64,000 nucleotides of DNA, from NCBI RefSeq assembly GCF_900167525.1, contig NZ_FUZQ01000002.1, positions 496,001-560,000 on the forward strand, given 5' to 3'. The notes beneath the pieces were generated by a model that was given only the letters and a program-made list of their open reading frames with translations, was not told the origin of the DNA and searched no databases. Every line of letters starts with the position of its first letter. Positions within the stretch are counted from its first letter, which is position 1. This DNA is from Krasilnikoviella flava (lineage in GTDB: Bacteria > Actinomycetota > Actinomycetes > Actinomycetales > Cellulomonadaceae). Both the position numbers and the translations under genes were made by a program. Below are positions 53,144 to 60,180 of the stretch, piece by piece.

Positions 53144-53530
53144 TCAGGAGTCGTAGGCGTCCTTGACGACGAGCACGGGGACGGGGGAGTCGAGCAGGAC
53201 CCGCTGCGTCGTCGTCCCGATGAGGAACGTGCCCGCGTTGGACCGCTTGCGGGACCCGAGGACGACGAGCGTCGCCCCGGCCGCCTCCGCGGCGTCGAGG
53301 ATCGCGTCCGCGGGCTCCGTGCCGGACGCCCGGCGGGTGACGGGCTGGACCTCGACCCCTGTCGGGGCGTCGGCGAGGAGGCCGTCGAGGGGGTCGCCGT
53401 CGGACGGGTCGTCCGACCGCGCGAGGTGCACCACGTGCAGGGGGAGCCCTCGGCGGGCCGCCTCCGCGATCGCCGTCCGAACGGCCGCCTCACCGTGGGG
53501 CGACGGGTTATAGGCCACGAGCACCGTCAT
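53144..53530 (-). CDS. Universal stress protein (UspA family)
   Basis: A 128-residue single-domain UspA protein. The ATP-binding motif reads GSRKRSNAGTFLIGTTTQRV, close to G-2X-G-9X-G-S/T but with Lys-Arg-Ser in the first part. Hydrophobic strands VLVAYNPS at the start and VPVLVVKD at the end are typical. ATG 53530 is chosen because it begins the first strand. It is divergent from the zinc-ribbon gene by 80 nt and convergent with the DUF2235 gene. Confidence 0.88.
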   Translation of the reverse strand: MTVLVAYNPSPHGEAAVRTAIAEAARRGLPLHVVHLARSDDPSDGDPLDGLLADAPTGVEVQPVTRRASGTEPADAILDAAEAAGATLVVLGSRKRSNAGTFLIGTTTQRVLLDSPVPVLVVKDAYDS

Positions 53531-53610
53531 GCGCACACTCTCGCACACCGAGGGAACCTCACGCCGGTCCGGGCCGTTGACCCCTGCAGCCGACGAAGGA
53601 GCAGCGCGCC

Positions 53611-54000
53611 ATGCAGTGTCCGCACGACCAGTCCGTCCTCGTGATGACCGAGCGCAAGGGGATCGAGATCGACTACTGCCCGCAGTGCCGCGGGGTATGG
53701 CTCGACAGGGGCGAGCTCGACAAGATCATCGAGCGGTCGCTCGAGTCGGAGATCGCTGCCGAGGCACGCGGTCCCGTCCCTCCCGCCCCGGCTCCGACGT
53801 CCCCGGGGTCGCCCTACCCGCCCGCCGGGTACGACGACCGCCGGTACGACGAGCCGAGGTACGACGACCGCCGCCACGACGACAAGCGGTACGACGACCG
53901 TCGCTACGACGACAAGCGGTACGACGACCGCGGGTACGACCCGCGGTACCGCAAGCGCAAGAAGAAGGAGTCGTTCCTCGGGGACCTCTTCGACTTCTGA
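53611..54000 (+). CDS. zf-TFIIB-type zinc ribbon protein with Tyr-Asp-Asp-Arg tail
   Basis: A 129-residue protein. The N-terminal zinc ribbon has Cys3 and a degenerate first knuckle CPHD, then CPQC (Cys23, Cys26) and GVWLDRGELDKI, the zf-TFIIB signature. Residues 74-113 are tandem YDDRR/YDDKR-type units, and the tail ends KRKKKESFLGDLFDF. This tail is strongly charged and tyrosine-rich and may self-associate or bind nucleic acids (inference). The function is unknown. ATG 53611; AAGGAG is upstream. Confidence 0.85.
   Translation: MQCPHDQSVLVMTERKGIEIDYCPQCRGVWLDRGELDKIIERSLESEIAAEARGPVPPAPAPTSPGSPYPPAGYDDRRYDEPRYDDRRHDDKRYDDRRYDDKRYDDRGYDPRYRKRKKKESFLGDLFDF
53830..53949 (+). repeat. Tandem YDDRR/YDDKR codon repeat
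   Basis: Roughly eight 12-15-nt units of the type TACGACGACCGC code Tyr-Asp-Asp-Arg/Lys-Arg repeats in the zinc-ribbon protein tail. The unit number may vary by slippage. Confidence 0.85.
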
Positions 54001-54022
54001 GGCCCGGCCCTCCCTCGCGCCG

Positions 54023-54463
54023 TCAGGCGGCGAGCTGCTCGCGCACCTGGCGCTTGGCGCGCGTGAGCATGCCCGCCATCCCGTTGAGCCGCAGCGGGCT
54101 GACGGCGCGGGTGAGCCCGATCATGAGCGGGAAGTCGTCGGGCACGTCGAGCACCTGCTGCGTCGTCAGCCCGGACAGACCCTGGGCGAGGATCGACGCG
54201 AACCCGCGGGTGGTGGGGGCCTCCTGCGGCGCCGTCGCGTAGAAGTGCACGACGTCCCCGTCGACCTCCGCGAACGCGCGGACGGGAGACTGGCACTCCT
54301 CGACGGCCTCGAGCAGTCCGGGCGCGCTCTCGTACCGCGGGGGCAGGCCAGGCAGCTCGCGGGAGAACTCGAGCAGGAGCTGCAGCCGCTCACGCTCGGG
54401 CAGCTCGAGGAACTCCTCACGGATCTCGGCGAGCGGTGCGGGCAGGGCGGCGGCGTCGGTCAT
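54023..54463 (-). CDS. sufE: SufE-family sulfur acceptor
   Basis: A 146-residue SufE protein that accepts persulfide sulfur from a cysteine desulfurase for Fe-S assembly. The catalytic Cys57 lies in VEECQSPVRAF. The C-terminal helices (GLSGLTTQQVLDVPDDF and LRLNGMAGMLTRAKRQV) match the family. It is downstream of the rhodanese gene on the same strand with a REP-like hairpin between, a frequent actinobacterial pairing. Confidence 0.92.
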   Translation of the reverse strand: MTDAAALPAPLAEIREEFLELPERERLQLLLEFSRELPGLPPRYESAPGLLEAVEECQSPVRAFAEVDGDVVHFYATAPQEAPTTRGFASILAQGLSGLTTQQVLDVPDDFPLMIGLTRAVSPLRLNGMAGMLTRAKRQVREQLAA

Positions 54464-54490
54464 GGGTCCAGTCTCTCGTACGGGGGGAGA

Positions 54491-54554
54491 CGTCGGTCGA
54501 GCCCGCCGGGACCAGGTGTCAGGGGCTGACGGGTCTCGGCAGGCTCGACCGACG
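54491..54554. repeat. REP-like palindrome
   Basis: Arms 54491-54513 and 54532-54554 pair over 23 bp with two G-U pairs; loop 18 nt. The core GGTCGAGCC/GGCTCGACC matches the elements at 13449, 57991 and 63106. It lies between the rhodanese stop and the SufE start. Confidence 0.8.
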
Positions 54555-54568
54555 AGGCGCGGGGGAGG

Positions 54569-55495
54569 TCAGGCGGCGGCCTTCTGTCGGAGGCCCGCGG
54601 GGACCTCGCCGGGCTCGGAGCCCGCGACGATCGGCACGCGGACGGCGTTGCCCCACTCGGTCCACGACCCGTCGTAGTTGCGGACGTCGTCGATGCCGAG
54701 CAGGTAGCGCAGCGCGAACCAGGTGTGGCTGGAGCGCTCGCCGATGCGGCAGTACGTGATCACCGAGTCGCCCGCGGTGAGGCCGAGGCCGCCGTCGGTG
54801 TAGATCGCCTCGAGCTCGGCGCGCGGCTTGTACGTGCCGTCCTCGGCGACCGCGGTGGCCCAGGGGACGTTGCGCGCCGACGGGATGTGGCCGCCGCGCA
54901 GCACGCCCTCCTCCGGGTAGTCCGGGATGTGCAGGCGCTCGCCGGAGAACTCCTGCGGGGAGCGGATGTCCACCAGCGGGCCGTTGCCGAGGTGGTCCAG
55001 CACGTCCTCCTTGAAGGCACGGAACGTGGTGTCGTCGCGCTCGACGACGGGGTAGGTGCCGGGGGCGGGGGAGGGCACGTCGGTGGTGAGCTCGCGCCCC
55101 TCGGCCACCCACAGGTTGCGGCCGCCGTCGAGGAGGCGGACGTCCTCGTGGCCGAACAGGGTGAAGACCCACGCGGTGTACGCGGCCCACCAGTTGTTCT
55201 TGTCGCCGTACAGCACGATCGTCGTGTCGCGCGAGATGCCGCGGCTCGCGAGCAGGTCGGCGAAGCCCGCGCCGTCGAGGTAGTCGCGCTCCACCGGCTG
55301 CAGCAGGTCGGTGTGCCAGTCGATCTTCACGGAGCCGGGGATGTGGCCGGTCTCGTACAGCAGCACGTCCTCGTCGGACTCCACGACCACCAGGCCCGGG
55401 GTGTCGAGGTTCTCGGCGAGCCACGACGTCGTCACGAGGCGCTCGGGGTGCGCGTACTCGGCGAGGCGCGGCGTCGGGTCGGTGGGTGCGGGCAT
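54569..55495 (-). CDS. Thiosulfate/3-mercaptopyruvate sulfurtransferase (tandem rhodanese)
   Basis: A 308-residue protein with two rhodanese domains. The N-terminal domain (about 20-135) is inactive and contains [14 protein letters not shown]. The C-terminal domain (about 165-300) carries the catalytic Cys249 in [10 protein letters not shown]. The active-site loop CRIGERS is typical of the actinobacterial CysA/SseA-type enzymes. ATG 55495 has GGAGGAACC before it. It probably supplies sulfane sulfur in a unit with SufE. Confidence 0.92.
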   Translation of the reverse strand: MPAPTDPTPRLAEYAHPERLVTTSWLAENLDTPGLVVVESDEDVLLYETGHIPGSVKIDWHTDLLQPVERDYLDGAGFADLLASRGISRDTTIVLYGDKNNWWAAYTAWVFTLFGHEDVRLLDGGRNLWVAEGRELTTDVPSPAPGTYPVVERDDTTFRAFKEDVLDHLGNGPLVDIRSPQEFSGERLHIPDYPEEGVLRGGHIPSARNVPWATAVAEDGTYKPRAELEAIYTDGGLGLTAGDSVITYCRIGERSSHTWFALRYLLGIDDVRNYDGSWTEWGNAVRVPIVAGSEPGEVPAGLRQKAAA

Positions 55496-55668
55496 GGTTC
55501 CTCCATCTGTACGGCGTCCGGACGCCGGCCGGGTGTGGTGGTTCGTGGCCACTCTAGGAACTGCACCACCTGCAGCGACAGCCCGTGTCCAGAATGTGGG
55601 ACCAGCATGCGAGACGGCTGACATTGCCCCGAAACGCCCGCGATACGGAAATGTGATTCCAAAACTGC
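55496..55668. other. Intergenic region without a recognised gene
   Basis: Divergent region between the rhodanese and guanine deaminase genes. It includes a comparatively AT-rich patch (55640-55668). The rhodanese promoter should lie here, but I cannot place it with confidence. Confidence 0.5.
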
Positions 55669-55697
55669 TTGTGGTGTCCGTCACCGAGTGTTAGCGT
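55669..55697 (+). promoter_or_regulatory. Promoter of the purine catabolism operon
   Basis: TTGTGG (55669-55674), a 17-nt spacer and TAGCGT (55692-55697) match a primary-sigma promoter. Transcription would start near 55704, giving an unusually long untranslated leader of about 210 nt before the guanine deaminase ATG. Confidence 0.6.
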
Positions 55698-55703
55698 CGC
55701 GAA

Positions 55704-55913
55704 TGCCAACGGCGGGCCCGGGCCGAGCGGACGTCGACGTCCCCGCGGTGATCGACCTGAAGTCGATCCGACACCGGCAGCTATCTACCAGGCGGCATGA
55801 AGGACAACTCGCCTGCAGCGGCCCGCCGAGCGCCCGGATCTCCTGGTCCCGGTGGGGCCTGAACGACCCGAGAGTGCACCCGGGGGTCGCTGCCCGAACC
55901 GTGGAGACTCACC
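55704..55913 (+). ncRNA. Structured mRNA leader, candidate riboswitch
   Basis: About 210 nt of leader with three clear helices. GATCGAC/GTCGATC forms a 7-bp hairpin (55750-55768). CAGGCG/CGCCTG forms a 6-bp hairpin with a 15-nt loop (55789-55815). CAGCGGCCC (55816-55824) pairs with GGGGTCGCTG at 55884-55892 (9 bp, one G-U), enclosing about 60 nt with more GC pairs. No long ORF is seen. The gene context (guanine, xanthine) suggests a purine-responsive switch, but it does not match a class I can name with confidence. Confidence 0.4.
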
Positions 55914-56441
55914 ATGGACCGCAATGCCGTGGACACCCGTCCCGCCGTTCCCGTGGACGCAGCGCACCTCGAGAAGGCCGTCACCCTCGCCGTCGACAGC
56001 GTCGCGAACGCCGGCGGCCCGTTCGGTGCCGTGATCGTCACCCGCGACGGCCGCGTCGTCGAGGGGAACAACCGCGTCACCCAGGACCACGACCCGACCG
56101 CGCACGCGGAGGTCACCGCCATCCGGCGCGCCTGCGCCGAGCTCGGCACCCACGACCTGTCCGGGGCCGTCCTCTACTCGAGCTGCGAGCCGTGCCCCAT
56201 GTGCCTCGCCTCGGCCTTGTGGGCGCGCGTCGACGCCGTCTACTTCGCCGCCGACCGGCACGACGCGGCCGCGGCCGGGTTCGACGACGCCGCGTTCTAC
56301 GACTACTTCGCCGGCCGGCTCCAGGAGCTGCCCGGGACCCGGGCCGGCACAGGGCTCATGACGGTGCGTCACGAGCGCACCGCGTCCGCCGTCGCGCCGT
56401 TCGACGCATGGCGCGTCCTCGAGACCCGCATCGACTACTGA
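55914..56441 (+). CDS. guaD: Guanine deaminase (cytidine-deaminase fold)
   Basis: Deaminates guanine to xanthine; 175 residues. The zinc site is His64-Ala-Glu66 with Cys94 and Cys97 in CEPCPMC; Glu66 is the proton shuttle. The C-terminal FDDAAFYDYFAG is typical for GuaD-type and not tRNA adenosine deaminases. It is first in the operon with NCS2 permease, XdhC and xanthine dehydrogenase, which fixes the likely substrate. The ATG at 55914 has GGAG upstream. The long leader before it is described separately. Confidence 0.9.
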   Translation: MDRNAVDTRPAVPVDAAHLEKAVTLAVDSVANAGGPFGAVIVTRDGRVVEGNNRVTQDHDPTAHAEVTAIRRACAELGTHDLSGAVLYSSCEPCPMCLASALWARVDAVYFAADRHDAAAAGFDDAAFYDYFAGRLQELPGTRAGTGLMTVRHERTASAVAPFDAWRVLETRIDY

Positions 56442-56470
56442 CGCGTGCCGGCCGGAAAGGACACAACGAC

Positions 56471-57970
56471 GTGACCATCCTGGGAACGCGGCGGGACGCC
56501 GCCGAGAACGACGAGACACCCACCACCGGCACCCGGCGCCCCGCGCTGGACCGGCTGTTCAAGATCACCGAGCGGGGCTCCACCACGGGACGCGAGATCC
56601 GTGGCGGTCTGGTGACCTTCTTCGCGATGGCGTACATCGTCATCCTCAACCCGCTCATCCTCGGCGGCACGAGCGCCGAGAACGCCCCCACCGACGTCGC
56701 GGGCGGCTGGCTCGCGACCGCCCAGGTGGGCGCCGTCACCGGCCTCGCCGCGGGCGTGCTGACCATCCTGTGCGGCCTCGTCGCGAACCTCCCGTTCGCA
56801 CTCGCGGCCGGGCTCGGGATCAACTCGTTCCTCGCCGTCGCCGTGATCGGCGACGTCACCTGGCCCGAGGCGATGGGCCTCGTGCTGATCAACGGGCTGC
56901 TCATCGTGCTGCTCGCCGTCACCGGCGCGCGCTCGGCGATCTTCAACGCCGTGCCGCGCCAGCTCAAGGCTGCCATCACCGTGGGCATCGGCCTGTTCAT
57001 CGCCTTCATCGCCTTCATCGGCTTCGTCGACGCCGGCTTCGTCACCCGCACCCCGGGAGGCCCGCCGGTCCAGCTCGGTGACGGGGGGTCGATCACCACC
57101 GTCCCGACGATGATCTTCGTGCTCGGCCTGCTGCTGATGGGGATCCTCGTGGCACGCAAGGTCAAGGGCGGCCTGCTGATCGGCCTCGTCGCGACCACCA
57201 TCGTGGCGATCGTCGCCGAGGCCGTGCTCCGGCTCGGCCCGGCCGGCGACGACAACCCGGGCGGCTGGCACCTGTCGGTGCCCGCGCTGCCCGACTCGAT
57301 CGTCTCCGTGCCGGACCTGTCGCTCCTGGGCCAGTTCAGCCTCGGCGCCTTCGACCGGATCGGGGCGCTCGCGGCCACGATGCTCGTGTTCACCTTGTTC
57401 TTCACGAACTTCTTCGACGCGATGGGCACGATGACGGGCCTCGCCAAGCAGGGCGGGCTCGCCGACGCGGACGGGAACTTCCCGCGGATCAAGTCGGCGC
57501 TGGTCGTCGAGGGCGTGGGCGCGGTCGTGGGCGGCGCGACGTCGTCGTCGTCCAACACGGTGTTCGTGGACTCGGCGGCGGGGATCGGCGAGGGGGCGCG
57601 CACCGGCCTCGCGTCGGTCGTGACGGGCGGCCTGTTCCTGGTCGCCATGTTCCTCACGCCGCTCACCGCCGTCGTGCCGATCGAGGTCGCCAGCGGCGCT
57701 CTCGTGGTGGTCGGCGCGATGATGATGAGAGAGATCAAGGAGATCGACCTGGGCGACTTCTCCGTCGCCCTGCCGGTGTTCCTCACGGTCGTGACGATGC
57801 CGTTGACGTACTCCATCGCCAACGGCATCGGGATCGGCTTCATCGCGTGGGTGCTGCTGCGGTTCGCCTGCGGCCGGGGGCGCGAGGTGCACCCGCTGCT
57901 GTGGGTGGTGGCAGCCGGCTTCCTCGTGTACTTCGTGCGCGGCCCGCTCTCGGCGGCGCTGGGCGCCTGA
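56471..57970 (+). CDS. NCS2-family purine permease (AzgA-like)
   Basis: A 499-residue membrane protein with 12-14 helices. The AzgA/hypoxanthine-guanine-xanthine branch is shown by FFAMAYIVILNPLIL near the N-terminus, NLPFALAAGLGINSF, LFFTNFFDAMGTMTGLA and GGATSSSSNTVFVDSAAG. It would bring guanine or hypoxanthine to the deaminase and dehydrogenase. The GTG at 56471 follows GGAAAGGA, 30 nt after the deaminase stop. Confidence 0.92.
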   Translation: MTILGTRRDAAENDETPTTGTRRPALDRLFKITERGSTTGREIRGGLVTFFAMAYIVILNPLILGGTSAENAPTDVAGGWLATAQVGAVTGLAAGVLTILCGLVANLPFALAAGLGINSFLAVAVIGDVTWPEAMGLVLINGLLIVLLAVTGARSAIFNAVPRQLKAAITVGIGLFIAFIAFIGFVDAGFVTRTPGGPPVQLGDGGSITTVPTMIFVLGLLLMGILVARKVKGGLLIGLVATTIVAIVAEAVLRLGPAGDDNPGGWHLSVPALPDSIVSVPDLSLLGQFSLGAFDRIGALAATMLVFTLFFTNFFDAMGTMTGLAKQGGLADADGNFPRIKSALVVEGVGAVVGGATSSSSNTVFVDSAAGIGEGARTGLASVVTGGLFLVAMFLTPLTAVVPIEVASGALVVVGAMMMREIKEIDLGDFSVALPVFLTVVTMPLTYSIANGIGIGFIAWVLLRFACGRGREVHPLLWVVAAGFLVYFVRGPLSAALGA

Positions 57971-57990
57971 CCGGACACTGTTCGACACCC

Positions 57991-58033
57991 CCGGTCGATC
58001 TTGCCGAAACCTGGTCTCGGCAGGATCGACCGG
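57991..58033. repeat. REP-like palindrome
   Basis: CCGGTCGATCTTGCCGAAACC (57991-58011) and GGTCTCGGCAGGATCGACCG-G (58013-58033) are nearly perfectly complementary, with almost no loop. It lies in the 90-nt gap between the permease and XdhC genes, inside the operon. Confidence 0.8.
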
Positions 58034-58060
58034 GAGGGACCGGCGGGAGGAAGGACACCG

Positions 58061-59311
58061 ATGCTCGCTCTCACCGATCGGCTGGCCCCGTGGCTCGGCC
58101 CGGGGCAGCCGCACTTCGCCGTCGCGACCGTGGTCGGGGCCTCCGGCTCCGTGCCGCGACCCGTCGGCACGGCCATGGCGGTGCGCGCGGACGGCGCCGT
58201 GATCGGCAGCCTGTCCGGCGGCTGCGTCGAGGCCGCCGTGCACGCGGCGGCCCTCGACGCGATCGCCGTCGGGGAGTGCCATCGCGAGACCTTCGGCTAC
58301 TCCGACGACGACGCGTTCGCCGTCGGGCTCACCTGCGGCGGCAGCCTCGAGGTGCACGTGCAGCCCGTGCGGCCCGGCGACCCGGACGACCCGGGCGCGG
58401 TCGCGCTCGAGCGGCTGGCCGGGGGCGGGGACGTGCCTGCCGCGCTCGTGCGCCGCCTCGACGTCGCGCGACCGACCGCGGTCGTCCTGGGGCCCGAGCA
58501 GTCCGCCGCGCCGGGTGCGGCGTCACCCGGCCCTGACAGCCCGCTACGGGCGCTCGTGGACGACGGCGCGCTGCCCGCGGTGTCCGCGCAGGTGGCGGCC
58601 GTGCTGCGCGCGGGTGGCGCCGCCACCGTGCACGCCGCACCCGGCGTGGCCGACGGCTCGTGCGCCGAGGGCGGGCCGGAGGAGCCGGTGGCGCTGCTGG
58701 TCGAGACCCGTCTCGCCCCGCCGCGGTTCGTCGTCGTCGGCGCCAACGACTTCGCCGGGGCGCTGGTCCGCGCGGTGCGGCTGCTGGGCTACCACGTGAC
58801 CCTCGTCGACGCCCGCGAGGTGTTCGCGGCTCCGCGGCGCTTCCCGCAGGCCGACGAGGTGGTGGTCGACTGGCCCGACCGGTACCTGGCGGCCGAGGCA
58901 GCCGCCGGGCGGCTCGACGGCCGCACCGCCGTCGCCGTCCTCACCCACGACGCGAAGTTCGACGTCCCGACGCTGCGGCTCGCCCTCGGCCTCCCGCTCG
59001 CGTACGTGGGTGCGATGGGCTCGCGCCGCTCGCACGCGCAACGGCTGCGGGCCTTGCGCGACCAGGGGGTGACGCCCGAAGCGCTGGCGCGGCTGCGCTC
59101 GCCGATCGGCCTCGACCTCGGCGCCGTGACGCCGGAGGAGGTGGCCGTGTCCGTGGTCGCCGAGCTGGTCGCCGTGCGCCACGGCCGCACCACCGCAGTC
59201 CCCCTGAGCGCCACGGACGGGCCGCTGCACGCGGCACCCGGCCCTCCCGGCGCCTCCGACATCGACATCCACAGCGGCACCCGCAGCAAGGAGCGTCCCC
59301 GGTGGACCTGA
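58061..59311 (+). CDS. xdhC: XdhC/CoxI-family molybdenum cofactor insertion protein
   Basis: Binds and helps insert the matured (sulfurated) molybdenum cofactor into xanthine dehydrogenase. The 416-residue protein has an N-terminal XdhC/CoxI domain (VVGASGSVPRPVGTAM, GSLSGGCVE, LTCGGSLEV) and a C-terminal Rossmann-type XdhC domain (FVVVGANDFAGALVRAVRLLGYHV, then YVGAMGSRRSHAQRL). ATG 58061 follows GGAGGAAGG. It overlaps the FAD subunit by 10 nt. Confidence 0.92.
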   Translation: MLALTDRLAPWLGPGQPHFAVATVVGASGSVPRPVGTAMAVRADGAVIGSLSGGCVEAAVHAAALDAIAVGECHRETFGYSDDDAFAVGLTCGGSLEVHVQPVRPGDPDDPGAVALERLAGGGDVPAALVRRLDVARPTAVVLGPEQSAAPGAASPGPDSPLRALVDDGALPAVSAQVAAVLRAGGAATVHAAPGVADGSCAEGGPEEPVALLVETRLAPPRFVVVGANDFAGALVRAVRLLGYHVTLVDAREVFAAPRRFPQADEVVVDWPDRYLAAEAAAGRLDGRTAVAVLTHDAKFDVPTLRLALGLPLAYVGAMGSRRSHAQRLRALRDQGVTPEALARLRSPIGLDLGAVTPEEVAVSVVAELVAVRHGRTTAVPLSATDGPLHAAPGPPGASDIDIHSGTRSKERPRWT

Positions 59312-60180
59312 ACACCGTCACCGACCTCGTCCCCACCGCCGACCCCGCCGACTGGCGCGAGGGTGACGCGTGGCTGGCCGGCGGCACCGTCCTGTTCTCC
59401 TACGGCAGCCAGACCCTGCGCCGCCTGCTCGACCTCACGAGCGCGGGCTGGCCCGCGCTCACGGTGACGGACGACGGCCTGGAGATCGCCGCGACCTGCA
59501 CGGTCGCGGAGCTGTACGACTTCCCGGCCGCCCCGGCGTCGGCGCCCGTGCGGGACGCGTGGCGCGCGCTGGACCTCGTGCGGCCGTGCTGCGACGCGTT
59601 CGTCGCGTCGTTCAAGATCTGGAACACCTCGACGGTGGGCGGCAACGTCGCCACGTCGTTGCCGGCGGGCCCGATGACGTCGCTCACGGCGGCGCTCGAC
59701 GGCGTCGCCGAGGTGTGGGGCCCCGGCGGCGCGCGGCGCACCGAGCCCGTGGCGGGGCTGGTGACCGGCGAGATGCGCAACACCCTCGCCCCTGGCGAGC
59801 TGCTGCGCGCGATCCGCCTTCCCGCCGCCGCGCTGCGCGCCCGCACCGCGTTCCGGCGGCTGTCGCTGTCGAACCTCGGCCGCTCGGGCGTGCTGCTCGT
59901 CGGCCGCCTCGACGCGCCCGCCGACGGTGGGGAGCTCGTCGTCACCGTGACGGCGTCGACCCGCCGGCCCGTGCAGCTGAGGTTCCCCGCCGGAGCCCGC
60001 CCCGACGCCGCCGGGCTGGCGGCCGCGATCGACGCGGCGATCCCCGACGACCTCTACCACGACGACATCCACGGCCTGCCCGCCTGGCGTCGCGACATGA
60101 CCTACCGGCTCGCGGAGGAGATCCGCCTCGAGCTGCTCGACCGCACCACCGACACCTCGATCGAAGGGGCCCGGCGATGA
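59302..60180 (+). CDS. Xanthine dehydrogenase FAD-binding subunit
   Basis: A 292-residue subunit of the CoxM/FAD_binding_5 family that passes electrons from the FeS clusters to NAD or another acceptor. The FAD motifs are WLAGGTVLF near residue 24 and [17 protein letters not shown] near 110-127. The CO-dehydrogenase C-terminal domain covers about 185-285. The GTG at 59302 lies inside the end of xdhC, and the stop overlaps the next gene (ATGA). Confidence 0.88.
   Translation: MDLNTVTDLVPTADPADWREGDAWLAGGTVLFSYGSQTLRRLLDLTSAGWPALTVTDDGLEIAATCTVAELYDFPAAPASAPVRDAWRALDLVRPCCDAFVASFKIWNTSTVGGNVATSLPAGPMTSLTAALDGVAEVWGPGGARRTEPVAGLVTGEMRNTLAPGELLRAIRLPAAALRARTAFRRLSLSNLGRSGVLLVGRLDAPADGGELVVTVTASTRRPVQLRFPAGARPDAAGLAAAIDAAIPDDLYHDDIHGLPAWRRDMTYRLAEEIRLELLDRTTDTSIEGARR

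Noticed and set aside
55784-55815. TCTACC followed by a 6-bp hairpin, resembling the J2/3-P3 part of the purine riboswitch
   Set aside because: The second junction (GACTA/GATTA type) and the loop-loop GG/CC contacts are missing, and the hairpin loop is 15 nt. Not enough to call a purine riboswitch.
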